Shown: positions 17,634-26,459, numbered from the stretch's first letter. The stretch is DNA of 64,000 nucleotides from Mycobacterium shinjukuense (GCF_010730055.1 NZ_AP022575.1:496001-560000); one strand, 5' to 3'. Translations and numbers: made by a program. The notes: generated by a model from the letters alone, not told the origin.

Positions 17634-18779
17634 TCAGCTTCGGGTGTCGGCGCTCATCTGGAATATGAACTCGTGATCGCAGATCCGGATGTGGTCGCCG
17701 TCGGACAGCGTGGCCGCGGCGCGGATCCGCTGGTGCCGCACGTGCACCCCGTTCGACGACCGGAGGTCGTTGATGATGTAGCTGGTGCCGGTGTCGATGA
17801 TGACGGCGTGGTGGCGGCTGACGTTGGCGCTGTCCAGGACGATGTCGTTATCGCTAAGACGCCCAATTCGAGTCGCCGCGGAGTGCAGCGGGTAGTCGCG
17901 GCCGGAGGCGACGTCGTGGAGGTTCGCGATGGCCTGCAGGCCGGACGTCATGGTGCGCTGGTCGAGCACTGTAACGGTGCCGGCGGCGGTGGTCTTGGCG
18001 CTCTTTCTGGCATCCAGCGGCTCCTGGCGCAGGATCCGCTCGTTGAGGGCTCGCAAGGTCGGGCCGGGGTCGATGCCGAGGTCTTCGGCGAGCGTGGTCT
18101 TCACCCGCCGATATGCGCCCAACGCATCGGATTGGCGGTCGGTGAGGTAGTAGGCGGTGATCAGTTGCGCCCACAACGGCTCACGGTAGGGATGCTCGAC
18201 GGTCAGCGCCTCGAGGTCGGTGATCACCGCCGCGGCCCGTCCGCAAGCGATTTCGGCTTCCGCCTTGGCGGTGTGGGCCAGAACCTTGTCCTCGACCAGG
18301 GCGGTGGCAAAGGGGGCGACGAACTGAAAGTCGCGCAGGTCATCGAGCACCGGCCCACGCCATTCCGAAAGGGCCGCCGAGAGGTGCCGGCTGGCCTGCT
18401 CGAACCGCCCGGCGGCGGCCGCGTGCACGCCCGCGGTCTTCTCGGCGATGAACCGCCCGAGGTCGCACGTGTTGTCGGGGATGCTGAGCCGGTAGCCGGG
18501 CGGCGCCGCGGCCAACACCACTCGAGGGTCCAGACCCGCGCCGCCGAGGAGCTTGCGCAGGTTGGACACGTACGAGTGGATGCTGGCCCGGGCTCCCGGC
18601 GGAGGCCATTCCTCCCACAGGGCGGTGATCAGGGTGTCGACCCCCACCGGTCGGTTGCGGTTGATGACCAGCATGGCCAGCACCGCCCGTTGCTTGGGCG
18701 TGCCCAACGGCACCCGGGTGCCGTCGATGCTCATCTCCAACGGTCCGAGCAGACCGAATTCGAGACGTCCGTCCACCAT
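17634..18779 (-). CDS. embR: Transcription regulator EmbR (Rv1267c orthologue)
   Basis: SARP/AfsR-type activator of 381 residues. The winged-helix DNA-binding domain (about 5-100: TPKQRAVLAMLVINRNRPV) is followed by a bacterial transcriptional activation domain (about 100-255: DLGRFIAEK, HPYREPLWAQLITAYY). A C-terminal FHA domain (about 290-375) has IGRLSDNDIVL, VSRHHAVI and SSNGVHV. In M. tuberculosis phospho-PknH docks on this FHA domain, and EmbR activates embCAB. ATG 18779 (MVDGRLEFGLLG) fits the family start; the open frame upstream is not conserved. Confidence 0.93.
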   Translation of the reverse strand: MVDGRLEFGLLGPLEMSIDGTRVPLGTPKQRAVLAMLVINRNRPVGVDTLITALWEEWPPPGARASIHSYVSNLRKLLGGAGLDPRVVLAAAPPGYRLSIPDNTCDLGRFIAEKTAGVHAAAAGRFEQASRHLSAALSEWRGPVLDDLRDFQFVAPFATALVEDKVLAHTAKAEAEIACGRAAAVITDLEALTVEHPYREPLWAQLITAYYLTDRQSDALGAYRRVKTTLAEDLGIDPGPTLRALNERILRQEPLDARKSAKTTAAGTVTVLDQRTMTSGLQAIANLHDVASGRDYPLHSAATRIGRLSDNDIVLDSANVSRHHAVIIDTGTSYIINDLRSSNGVHVRHQRIRAAATLSDGDHIRICDHEFIFQMSADTRS

Positions 18780-19022
18780 CGCCGCTACCAGCCGTTCCGG
18801 TCGGTCGTGGCTCCATGGGCCACGGTGCCAACAAAGTTCCTTGTCATTGTGGTACGAAGTGCCCAGATCGGGTAAGAACTGACCGCATAACCGTGCTCTG
18901 CGCGCCGCCACGGAAATGCCTGTGCTGCCAACACGATCATCAAGACGGCACGCGAATTGCGTTGGCAGCCATGCCAACATGCCGACAGCGGGCCGGTGGC
19001 CCGCCGTTGCGGTTGTCGGGTG

Positions 19023-19733
19023 TCACTTACGGGTTTCTTGGGTGACGGTCATGAAGTAGTCGCTGGTGGCCCACGCGCTGATGAAGACGTCCATGCGGAT
19101 CTGCTCGTCGCGGCCGTCGGGGCTACCGCTGTCGTTGAGGTGCACGATGCCGTTGGCGGTGTCCACACCGGTCACCACCACCGCGTGGTCGGCCCGCGGC
19201 TGGCCGTCGCGGCCTTTGCTGTCCACCGGCTGGTTCCAGATCATTTCGGCGTTGAGCCCGACGATCACCGCGTGGCCGCTGCCCAGGTACTGCTCGAGTG
19301 CCTCCATGCCGGTGGCCACGCCGGTCTGGGTGGCGCTGTCAGCGTCGGTGTTCACGGCGTGGATTCCGTAGTGCGCCAGCAGCGTCGGCAGGTCGCCCGG
19401 GTCGGTGCCCATGCCCGAGTTCGGGTCGTTCTTGTCGGCCGGCTTGACGTAGATGGAACCGGGGTGGGTGGCGCTGGGGGTGGCCTGGGCGACCTTGATG
19501 ATCGACCGCTCGGAGGGCTCCTTGCCGGTGATCTGACCGACGACGTCGGCGCTGGACATGATCGCGCAGTCGTCGTAGTTCTGCTGCCGCCAGTACTTGG
19601 CCACCGCCGCCGGGTCGCCGTACATGGTGCCCGACGCCGCCTCGGCCGGGCCGGACAGGCCGAGGGCCAGGGCGCCGGCGACGGTTGTCAACACGGCGGT
19701 CTTGGCGATGGTGGCGATCTTGCTGGTCGTCAT
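19023..19733 (-). CDS. Secreted C39-like papain-fold protein (Rv1268c position)
   Basis: Exported protein of 236 residues. A signal peptide (ending near GPAEAA, residue 33) precedes a peptidase_C39-like domain with the expected order of active-site elements: Gln and Cys in RQQNYDDCAIMS, His in ADHAVVVTG and Asn/Asp in VHLNDSG. These imply a cysteine peptidase or relative, but activity and substrate are unknown. ATG 19733 has AAGGA upstream. It sits where Rv1268c lies in M. tuberculosis, between embR and the DUF4189 gene, and is probably its orthologue. Confidence 0.8.
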   Translation of the reverse strand: MTTSKIATIAKTAVLTTVAGALALGLSGPAEAASGTMYGDPAAVAKYWRQQNYDDCAIMSSADVVGQITGKEPSERSIIKVAQATPSATHPGSIYVKPADKNDPNSGMGTDPGDLPTLLAHYGIHAVNTDADSATQTGVATGMEALEQYLGSGHAVIVGLNAEMIWNQPVDSKGRDGQPRADHAVVVTGVDTANGIVHLNDSGSPDGRDEQIRMDVFISAWATSDYFMTVTQETRK

Positions 19734-20042
19734 GGTCTGGTCCTTTTCTCGTTCCGCGGGTGCGGAGGGGCATTGAGAAAAGGTTCGGACGGTGGCCTTT
19801 TCGTTACCTCCACGAATTCTTGGAGCGACGTGGGGCCGTTGCGGCGGGCGACCTGGCAAGGGCCGCAATGGTCTTGGCGGGGAGCCAGGTTCGTGGTTGC
19901 GATCGCCGCGCCCGCGCAGTGGCGGCGCTATCGGCGACGGTCATCGCGGCGTCGACGCGGGAGTGTGCCAGCAGCGTACGGACGTCCGAGAGACCGGCCT
20001 TCGTGTTATCGCCGCGCTTTCGTGGGGTTGCGTGGTGCTCGC
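19734..20042. other. Intergenic region upstream of the C39-like gene
   Basis: I see no gene. It must contain the promoter of the C39-like gene and the 3' end signals of the DUF4189 gene. A weak inverted repeat CCACG/CGTGG is present near 19810-19835. Confidence 0.4.
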
Positions 20043-20408
20043 TTAATTGCAGGCCCAGGTGTCGATGTAGCCGCCGCCGAGTTTGGACAACGCGTCTTTC
20101 ATCGCGGCGCTCAGGTCGGCGCCGACTCCGCCGCGGTAGTCGTGGTCTTTCGCGGCGACGGCGCCGCACCCGGTGAAGCTGGTGAGCACCTTGCAATCGG
20201 GATAGCCGCACGACTTGACGGCGGTGGCCTCGGCGGCCGCCCTGGTGGGGTAGGACGACGATCGGCCCCACGAGCCGTTGCCGGAGTAGGCGATCGCACC
20301 ATAGGTTTCGGCGGCAGCTGCCGGCGAAGCCAGCGCGATGGTGAGCGCGGTGATGGCGGTGAGGCGCGCGACAACCGCCGCCAACCGACGGGTCATCATC
20401 GTCGTCAT
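20043..20408 (-). CDS. DUF4189 secreted protein (Rv1269c orthologue)
   Basis: Exported protein of 121 residues with a signal peptide (to SPAAAA) and the DUF4189 pattern YGAIAYSGNG, KSCGYPDCKVLTSFTGCGAVA and a C-terminal WACN. Conserved Cys suggest disulfides outside the cell. Its function is unknown. AAGGAATCACCC precedes ATG 20408. It follows lprA by 28 bases, so the two are likely one transcript. Confidence 0.88.
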   Translation of the reverse strand: MTTMMTRRLAAVVARLTAITALTIALASPAAAAETYGAIAYSGNGSWGRSSSYPTRAAAEATAVKSCGYPDCKVLTSFTGCGAVAAKDHDYRGGVGADLSAAMKDALSKLGGGYIDTWACN

Positions 20409-20436
20409 GGGTGATTCCTTTCCACCGGCGGTCGGG

Positions 20437-21168
20437 CTAGACCGGTTTGGTCGCGGTGACCCGCTTGCCCCACTCGGACATCGTCAGGGTCACCGCGGTG
20501 TTCGGGATCGGGACGATCTGGAGCTGAACCAGGTGGGAGGAGCCATCCGACGCCGTCCATACCGTCGTGGGCACCGTCGAGACGGTCTCGTCGGTCACGC
20601 GTGAACCGGCCAACGTCGCGATGTCGTCGGCGGAGGACTTCCCGGTGATCTTGGTGGTCGCCACGCCGTTGACCTGCTGGGTGCCCGCCACCGACGCGTC
20701 CTTGAGGTTGGCCAACAGGTTGGCCAGGCCCTTGTTGGGGTCCAGCAGCACCGACACGTTGTAGATCGAAGCGCCGGTGCCGAAATCGGTGTACCTGCCG
20801 GGTTGTCCCAGGTCGGAGTAGAGGTGGCCGTCGACGTAGACGAACTTCACGTCCTCGCTGTTCTTACCGACCAGCAGCGTCGCGGTGCCGGTGGCCACGG
20901 TCTGCGGTGAGTTGGAGACATCCCCGTCGAGCTTGGTGACCCGCAGGTTGGGCACGTTGCCGTCCACCGCCAGGCGCACGTGCATCCCGGTGACTTTGCG
21001 CATGACATCGGTGGCCTGCTTGACCAACGTCGCCGCCTCGGCGCTGGGTCCGGTGGCGGTGGTGCCGGGCGATGTGGCGACTTTGTTCCCGTTGCTTCCA
21101 CAGCCGCCGGTCGCAAGTGCGACGGCGAGCGCGGTGGCCGCGACAACGGTGCGAGGCGGACGCTTCAT
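20437..21168 (-). CDS. lprA: Lipoprotein LprA (Rv1270c orthologue)
   Basis: Envelope lipoprotein of 243 residues. The lipobox ATGGC ends the signal peptide near residue 22. The LppX_LprAFG fold follows, with the conserved VTGMHVRLAV, FVYVDGHLYSDLGQPG and LDPNKGLANLLANLKDASVAG. LprA is a TLR2 agonist in M. tuberculosis and its family binds acylated lipids. ATG 21168 (MKRPPRTVV) is chosen since AAGGAG lies six bases upstream; ATG 21174 would leave no spacing. Its closer match to M. tuberculosis LprA makes it the orthologue rather than the copy near 12.4 kb. Confidence 0.93.
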   Translation of the reverse strand: MKRPPRTVVAATALAVALATGGCGSNGNKVATSPGTTATGPSAEAATLVKQATDVMRKVTGMHVRLAVDGNVPNLRVTKLDGDVSNSPQTVATGTATLLVGKNSEDVKFVYVDGHLYSDLGQPGRYTDFGTGASIYNVSVLLDPNKGLANLLANLKDASVAGTQQVNGVATTKITGKSSADDIATLAGSRVTDETVSTVPTTVWTASDGSSHLVQLQIVPIPNTAVTLTMSEWGKRVTATKPV

Positions 21169-21474
21169 CGACATCTCCTTTGTGGGCCCACGGCTGCTTG
21201 CTGCATCGTCGTTTCCACGCCGCAGAGTCAACAGCCGAACACCGAGCTTAATGAGCCGGGCCTGAGGCGAGTGAGATGAACTCGTCGACCTCTACCACGC
21301 CCGCGAACACCCGCACGACCTCGGGGCGCAACTCTCCCCCGCCCGCGGCAGCCCGCTTCCCATGCCCCACATGGTCACCCATTCGCGGGCATGCTTACGT
21401 TTCGTGCCGCTTGCCGCCCGGTGACCAATGACATTCAAGGACTTATCCTGAAACGGGTCGCGCGGAGGTGCGGA
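21169..21474. other. Divergent intergenic region between lprA and the PE_PGRS-glucanase pair
   Basis: It holds the ribosome binding sites of both genes and presumably two promoters. GTGGGCCCAC is a perfect palindrome just upstream of lprA. No gene is seen. Confidence 0.4.
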
Positions 21475-21552
21475 ATGTCGTTTGTCACTGTGGTGCCGGA
21501 AACGATGGCGGCGGCGGCTTCGGATTTGGTGCGTATCGTCTCGTCGGTCAGT

Positions 21553-22305
21553 GCGGCCAATGCGGCGGCGCGGGTGTCGACGACGCAGCTGTTGGCCGCG
21601 GGGGCGGATGAGGTGTCGGCGGCGATTGCGGCGTTGTTGGGCGAGCATGGGCATGCCTATCAGGTGGTCAGCGCGGAGGCCGCGGCGTTTCACCAGCAGT
21701 TTGTGCGAGCCCTCGACGCGGGGGCGGTCGCCTATGCGGCCGCGGAGGCGGCCGATGCCTCGTCGTTGCAGACCCTCGAGCAGCGCGTCCTGGGCGTGAT
21801 CAATGCGCCCACCAACGCGTTGTTGGGGCGCCCGCTGATCGGCAACGGCGCCGACGGGGCCCCGGGGACCGGCCAGGCCGGGGGGCCGGGCGGGATCTTG
21901 TGGGGGAGCGGCGGTCATGGCGGATCCGGGGCGCCCGGACAAGCCGGCGGTGCCGGCGGGCCGGCGGGCTTGTTCGGTCACGGCGGAACCGGTGGGGCCG
22001 GCGGACCAGGGGTTACCGGCGCGACCGGCGCCGCGGGTCAGATGGGCGGTGCCGGCGGCACCGGCGGGGCGGGCGGGGTCGGTGGTCATGGCGGGCTGTT
22101 GTTCGGCAATGGTGGGACCGGCGGTGCCGGCGGGGTTGGGGCACTGGTGGGGTTGGGGGCCAGCCGACGCCTCCGGCGTGGTTGGTGCCGGCGGCAAGGG
22201 CGGCGCCGGCGGCGTCGGAGGCGCGGGAGGCGCGGCCGGATTGTTTGGCAGCCCCGGTCAACCGGGCGTCAACGGCGGCACCGGCGCCGACGGCGCTGCC
22301 GGCGG
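21553..22305 (+). repeat. PE_PGRS tandem duplication, copy 1 (about 753 bp)
   Basis: This stretch is nearly identical to 23735-24485, 2182 bases downstream. It covers most of the PE domain and all of the PGRS segment and stops exactly where the glucanase domains begin. Confidence 0.9.
22136..22160 (+). other. Frame-break site in the first PE_PGRS-glucanase gene
   Basis: Two G runs, GTTGGGGCAC (four G) and GTTGGGGGCC (five G), lie here. The upstream PE frame and downstream catalytic frame differ. Five and six G respectively would join them. Confidence 0.75.
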
Positions 22306-23734
22306 TTTCACCGGATTTCCCCTCGGCCCCTTCACCAACAACACCGGTTTCAGCAACGACGAGATCTACCTGACCATACTGGGCCAGACGACACCCGGTC
22401 AGTGGTCGTGGATCGACCAGAACGGCGTGGCCCACGCGCTCGACCACAACGCCGCCAACGACCCTGGTCACCTCACGAAGAACGGCGTGAATTACGCCAA
22501 TATGTCGTTCACTCTCGCCCAGACGGGGAATCTCTCGATACCGTCCGAATTCCTAGGGGCCCGGATATTTCTGTCGATGGAGCAGCCGCTCTATATCGGC
22601 ATCGCCCCCGACAACTCGGGCTGGGCGGGTCCCGACCCGGCCAATCCTGCCGATCCGAACTACGCCACGGTCTACGACTGGTACGAGCTGAGCTACAAAT
22701 ATGGCGCAGTCCCCTTCGGCGGCAACACAACCCAGGTGGACCAGTTCGGGTTCCCGTTCTCATTCACGCTGACGCAGGACTTTACCGGCTTTGCGGACAC
22801 CCGTGGCCTGCTTTTGTCGCGGGACCAAGTGTTCCAGCAGTTCACGACCACGGTCCCGGCCGAATTCCAGGCTTTGATCGTCAACGATGCCACCGGCAGT
22901 CCGCTGCGGATTTTGGCCCCGCGGACCGCCCAGCCCGGTGGCCTGGCCACCTGGCTGGATCCAGCGATCAATGATTTCTGGACGACCTATCAGACCAACC
23001 AGTTCAACTACGACGGCCCCGGTTACACGGTGCAGGGCAACGTCGACGCCAGCGGCCAGTTCGTGTACAGCGTGACCCCCACCGGGGGCAGCACCTCGAT
23101 GTACGCGATGACGAAGCCCACGACGGCGCAAACCTTCGCCGCCAATGGACCATTCGTCGGCACCGCCCAACAGGGGGCGTTCCTCGCCGAACTCAACGCG
23201 GCATTCAACCGAGGTGTGGCGACCTCACCAGATGAATGGGCTAACGTCGCCGCCTACTATCCAACGGGAGGGCGGTGGAACAACTGGGCACAGTTCTTCC
23301 ACGCCAACAGCATCGACAACCTCGCCTACGGCTTCCCCTACGACGACGTGAACAACCAGAGCTCGGTGCTGATCCTCAGCAACTCTCAGCCGCCGACTCA
23401 GCTGTCGTTCGACCTCCGGTGGTGATGCGTCCTGAAAGCCGGTGGAAATGGGACCCGGACATAGGTTCTGCGTCGAGACCTACCACGTCATCGAAGACCA
23501 AGTCATCGAAGAGAGGACCTATGCCCGTGCCTGCACGAGTGTCGCCGACGCGCCGCGGGTGGTGAGTCGAACACCAAGCGCGCTCTGTCTTGCCGGCGAT
23601 GGCGGCGCCGATGTTGCGGTGTGGGTGAGTGGTCCGAAGCTGAGGGGAGCCGTCTGATGGCGCATGTGGTGGTGGGGTTCGAGCGGGTGGGGGCGGCGGC
23701 GGGGGATTTGGTCAGGTTGGCATCGGCGATTGAT

Positions 23735-24485
23735 GCGGCCAATGCGGCGGCGCGGGTGTCGACGACGCAGCTGTTGGCCGCGGGGGCGGATGAGGTGTCG
23801 GCGGCGATTGCGGCGTTGTTGGGCGAGCATGGGCAGGCCTATCAGGTGGTCAGCGCGGAGGCCGCGGCGTTTCACCAGCAGTTTGTGCGAGCCCTCGACG
23901 CGGGGGCGGTCGCCTATGCGGCCGCGGAGGCGGCCGATGCCTCGTCGTTGCAGACCCTCGAGCAGCGCGTCCTGGGCGTGATCAATGCGCCCACCAACGC
24001 GTTGTTGGGGCGCCCGCTGATCGGCAACGGCGCCGACGGGGCCCTGGGACCGGCCGAACCGGGGCCGGGCGGGATCTTGTGGGGGAGCGGCGGTCATGGC
24101 GGATCCGGGGCGCCCGGACAAGCCGGCGGTGCCGGCGGGCCGGCGGGCTTGTTCGGTCACGGCGGAACCGGTGGGGCCGGCGGACCAGGGGTTACCGGCG
24201 CGACCGGCGCCGCGGGTCAGATGGGCGGTGCCGGCGGCACCGGCGGGGCGGGCGGGGTCGGTGGTCATGGCGGGCTGTTGTTCGGCAATGGTGGGACCGG
24301 CGGTGCCGGCGGGGTTGGGGGCACTGGTGGGGTTGGGGGCCAGCCGACGCCTCCGGCGTGGTTGGTGCCGGCGGCAAGGGCGGCGCCGGCGGCGTCGGAG
24401 GCGCGGGAGGCGCGGCCGGATTGTTTGGCAGCCCCGGTCAACCGGGCGTCAACGGCGGCACCGGCGCCGACGGCGCTGCCGGCGG
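23735..24485 (+). repeat. PE_PGRS tandem duplication, copy 2 (about 751 bp)
   Basis: Partner of 21553-22305. The differences seen are a CAT/CAG change, a block near 24040-24065 three bases shorter, and one extra G in the first G run. Confidence 0.9.
24314..24344 (+). other. Frame-break site in the second PE_PGRS-glucanase gene
   Basis: The two G runs here read GTTGGGGGCAC (five G) and GTTGGGGGCC (five G). One more G in the second run would join the PE frame to the GH16 frame. Confidence 0.75.
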
Positions 24486-25436
24486 CATCGGTGGCGCCGG
24501 CTTCACCGAAATTTTCCGCGACGACTTCACCGGCCCCGCGGGTTCGAGCGTCAACGGCGCGAACTGGCTCTACGATCTGGGCACGAGTTATCCCGGCGGA
24601 GCGCCCAACTGGGGCACCGGGGAGGTCGAGACGATGACCAACAGCACCAATAACGTCTACCTCGACGGTAACGGCCACCTGGCGATCAGGCCCATCAGGG
24701 ACGCCTCCGGCAACTGGACGTCGGGCCGGATCGAGACGCAGCGCACAGACTTTGCGGCGCCAACCGGCGGCGTGCTGCGCATCGAGGGGTCGATTCGGCA
24801 GCCCGACGTCGACACCACCAACGGGCTGGGCTACTGGTCGGCCTTCTGGGCGCTCGGCGATGCGGCGCGGCCCGTCGGCGCCACCAACTGGCCCACCATC
24901 GGCGAGCTGGACATCATGGAGGCCATCAATGGCCGCGGCTCGGTGTGGGCCACTATGCACGGCGGCGTCTGGGGCGGCGGTCCGCCCTTCAACGAGCCCA
25001 TTGGAATCAGCTCCGGCGAACACCCTGTCCCGGGCGCCGGAACCAGTTTCCACACCTACGCTGTTGAATTCGACCGCAGCACGAGCGTTGAGCAGTTGCG
25101 CTGGTACCTGGACGGCAACAACTTTTTCACCATCAACTCCGATCAGGTCCCCGCGACCGATTGGAGCAACGCCACCCACCACGGGTTCTTCGTCATCTTG
25201 AACGTGGCGATCGGCGGAGCCTTCCCGGCGGCGTTCGGCGGTGGCCCAACCGCCGCAACGGTTTCCGGGCAGCCGATGCTCGTCGATTACGTCTCGGTGT
25301 CCACCAAGGGCTGATTGATGACCGATTCTCGGTGCACTGACTGCGTCGAGTGTGCACTGGTGGCGGGGACACGCCGGGCAAGGCCGCCATGGTTGCACGT
25401 TCGGCGTGTCACGCGTGGTGTCTGGCCCGATGGGGC

Positions 25437-25751
25437 GGCTGTGTTCTCGTTTTGGACTTTGACCAGTCGATCGCGCCATTCGTCGGGGAGTGCTGAGGTC
25501 TGCAGGTCCACGCCATCAATACTGAAGCCGTGAAGTTGCGCGAACTGGGAGAACTCGCCTGCGGCTCCTTCGATTTCGTCTGCGATACGGGCGATTTCGC
25601 CGGTGTCGTCGGCGATCGGTAGAACGTCGATTTCCACCGACCTGGTGGCGTAGAGGGCAGCCACGCACGCGGGGTCACCCTGGTTCCAACCCCGACGAAC
25701 TAATTTAACGGCGGGACCAGTTAGCTTAGCTATCCGGTGCGCAAGGTGCAC
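25437..25751 (-). pseudogene. Remnant of a DUF6036-type nucleotidyltransferase
   Basis: About 105 residues in an open but startless frame resemble the middle of DUF6036 family proteins: RSVEIDVLPIADDTGEI, then GFSIDGVDLQTSALPDEWRDRL and VKVQNENT. Family members usually go on with a segment on cognate lysine-rich helices, which is missing: the resemblance stops dead after QNENTA. The N-terminal part is also short. Such proteins are often antitoxin- or toxin-like. This is a decayed fragment. Confidence 0.5.
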
Positions 25752-25805
25752 GTTCCCTCTTGTCTCACCCGCCTCACGCGTTCCGGCACGGTAGGGATAT
25801 GCGAT

Positions 25806-25853
25806 GTGCCCGCCTTCGAGCGACAACCGTGGCTGTCGCTTGAAGGCGGGCAC
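25806..25853. repeat. Long inverted repeat, 20-bp arms, 8-base loop
   Basis: The arm 25806-25825 (starting GTGCCCGCCTTC) pairs with 25834-25853 with one G-T type mismatch. No T tract follows. It sits just upstream of the nucleotidyltransferase remnant on the minus strand and may be a terminator, a small-RNA hairpin or the end of a lost mobile element. Confidence 0.75.
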
Positions 25854-25988
25854 TTTGCATGTCGGCAGTACCGGGTACACATGGGGCAGATGAGCCAGAT
25901 GCGACGCCTGGAGCAGCCGGTCAGAACGCCGAGACCCCCGACGAACTGACGATCGAGCCCCAAGCCGGCCTCTCCGAGAATGCAACAC

Positions 25989-26021
25989 ATGCGGGGATCC
26001 CGGTTGTCGGGATCCCCGCAT
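25989..26021 (-). terminator. Hairpin terminator downstream of the Rv1271c-like gene
   Basis: Perfect 14-bp arms (ATGCGGGGATCCCG and its complement) around a five-base loop, starting about ten bases after the stop codon at 26032. Confidence 0.8.
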
Positions 26022-26031
26022 GACGGGCCGG

Positions 26032-26364
26032 CTAGGTGAGCTGGCTGGCGTATTGCGGGCAGTAGGCCTTGGTGGCGTAGACGACGAAGTACGCGGCCTG
26101 CTTGGCGGTCAGGTTGGTTTGGCTGAGGATTTCGCTGGCGATCTGGCTGCCCGTCTCGCCGGCGGCCAGCTCCGCGCACACCTGGTGGCCTTGTTGCACG
26201 GCCGACTGGGGCGAGGGGAAGGTGACACCCACCGACTCCATCTGCTCGATGAAGGCGACGTCGGCGGTGCTGGCCGAGGCGGTGCCGGCGGTGGCGACGG
26301 CAAGCCCGACGGCGACGGCCCCGACCGCGGTGGTCAGCGCTGCGGTAATGCGTGGTGAGAACAT
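26032..26364 (-). CDS. Secreted DUF732 protein (Rv1271c orthologue)
   Basis: Small exported protein of 110 residues. A signal peptide (MFSPRITAALTTAVGAVAVG to ASA, residue 31) precedes a helical DUF732 domain with VAFIEQMESVGVTFPSPQ, HQVCAELAAG and TKAYCPQYASQLT. The two Cys (HQVC and AYC) form a disulfide in the family. DUF732 proteins include Rv0203, a haem-binding protein, but haem binding here is not shown by the sequence. It follows the exporter pair on the same strand by 95 bases and has its own terminator. Confidence 0.88.
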   Translation of the reverse strand: MFSPRITAALTTAVGAVAVGLAVATAGTASASTADVAFIEQMESVGVTFPSPQSAVQQGHQVCAELAAGETGSQIASEILSQTNLTAKQAAYFVVYATKAYCPQYASQLT

Positions 26365-26459
26365 TGCTGAGGTCCTTTGCTGGGTAGGTTTTCCGGCTTG
26401 GTGACCTCAGCTTCCGGCCCGCCGCTTGGCGGATCCTGGACAACTTCTTGAGAGCTCGG

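Larger units (their letters stand above)
21475..23425 (+). pseudogene. PE_PGRS protein fused to a GH64 beta-1,3-glucanase domain, frame broken
   Basis: ATG 21475 (GGAGG six bases upstream) opens a PE domain (MSFVTVVPETMAAAASDLV, about 95 residues), the conserved linker LLGRPLIGNGADGAPG and a short Gly-rich PGRS. The frame is then lost near 22136-22160. The next frame carries on with GPADASGVVGAGGKGG and a 370-residue C-terminal domain from about 22306. That domain looks like glycoside hydrolase family 64: EIYLTILG, YDWYELSYKYG and NTTQVDQFGFPFSF, the region holding the catalytic Glu and Asp. GH64 enzymes cut beta-1,3-glucan. PE domains direct export by ESX-5, so an exported glucanase is the likely product if the frame is restored. 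Confidence 0.8.
23657..25314 (+). pseudogene. PE_PGRS-like protein fused to a GH16 beta-glucanase domain, frame broken
   Basis: ATG 23657 follows AGGGGAG. The first 25 residues (MAHVVVGFERVGAAAGDLVR) differ from other PE domains and the PE dipeptide is replaced by FE; from about residue 27 it is nearly identical to the gene before it. The frame breaks near 24320-24343. The following frame codes a 270-residue C-terminal domain with the GH16 active-site motif GELDIMEAING (Glu, Asp, Glu) near 24900-24935 and the GH16 features FTEIFRDDF and LRWYLDGNNFFTI. GH16 laminarinase-type enzymes cut beta-1,3 or mixed beta-1,3/1,4-glucan. Confidence 0.8.
25315..26031. other. Intergenic region with a gene remnant, a strong hairpin and a terminator
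   Basis: No intact gene. It contains a DUF6036-like fragment (25437-25751), a 20-bp-arm hairpin (25806-25853) and the terminator of the next minus-strand gene (25989-26021), each listed separately. Confidence 0.6.
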
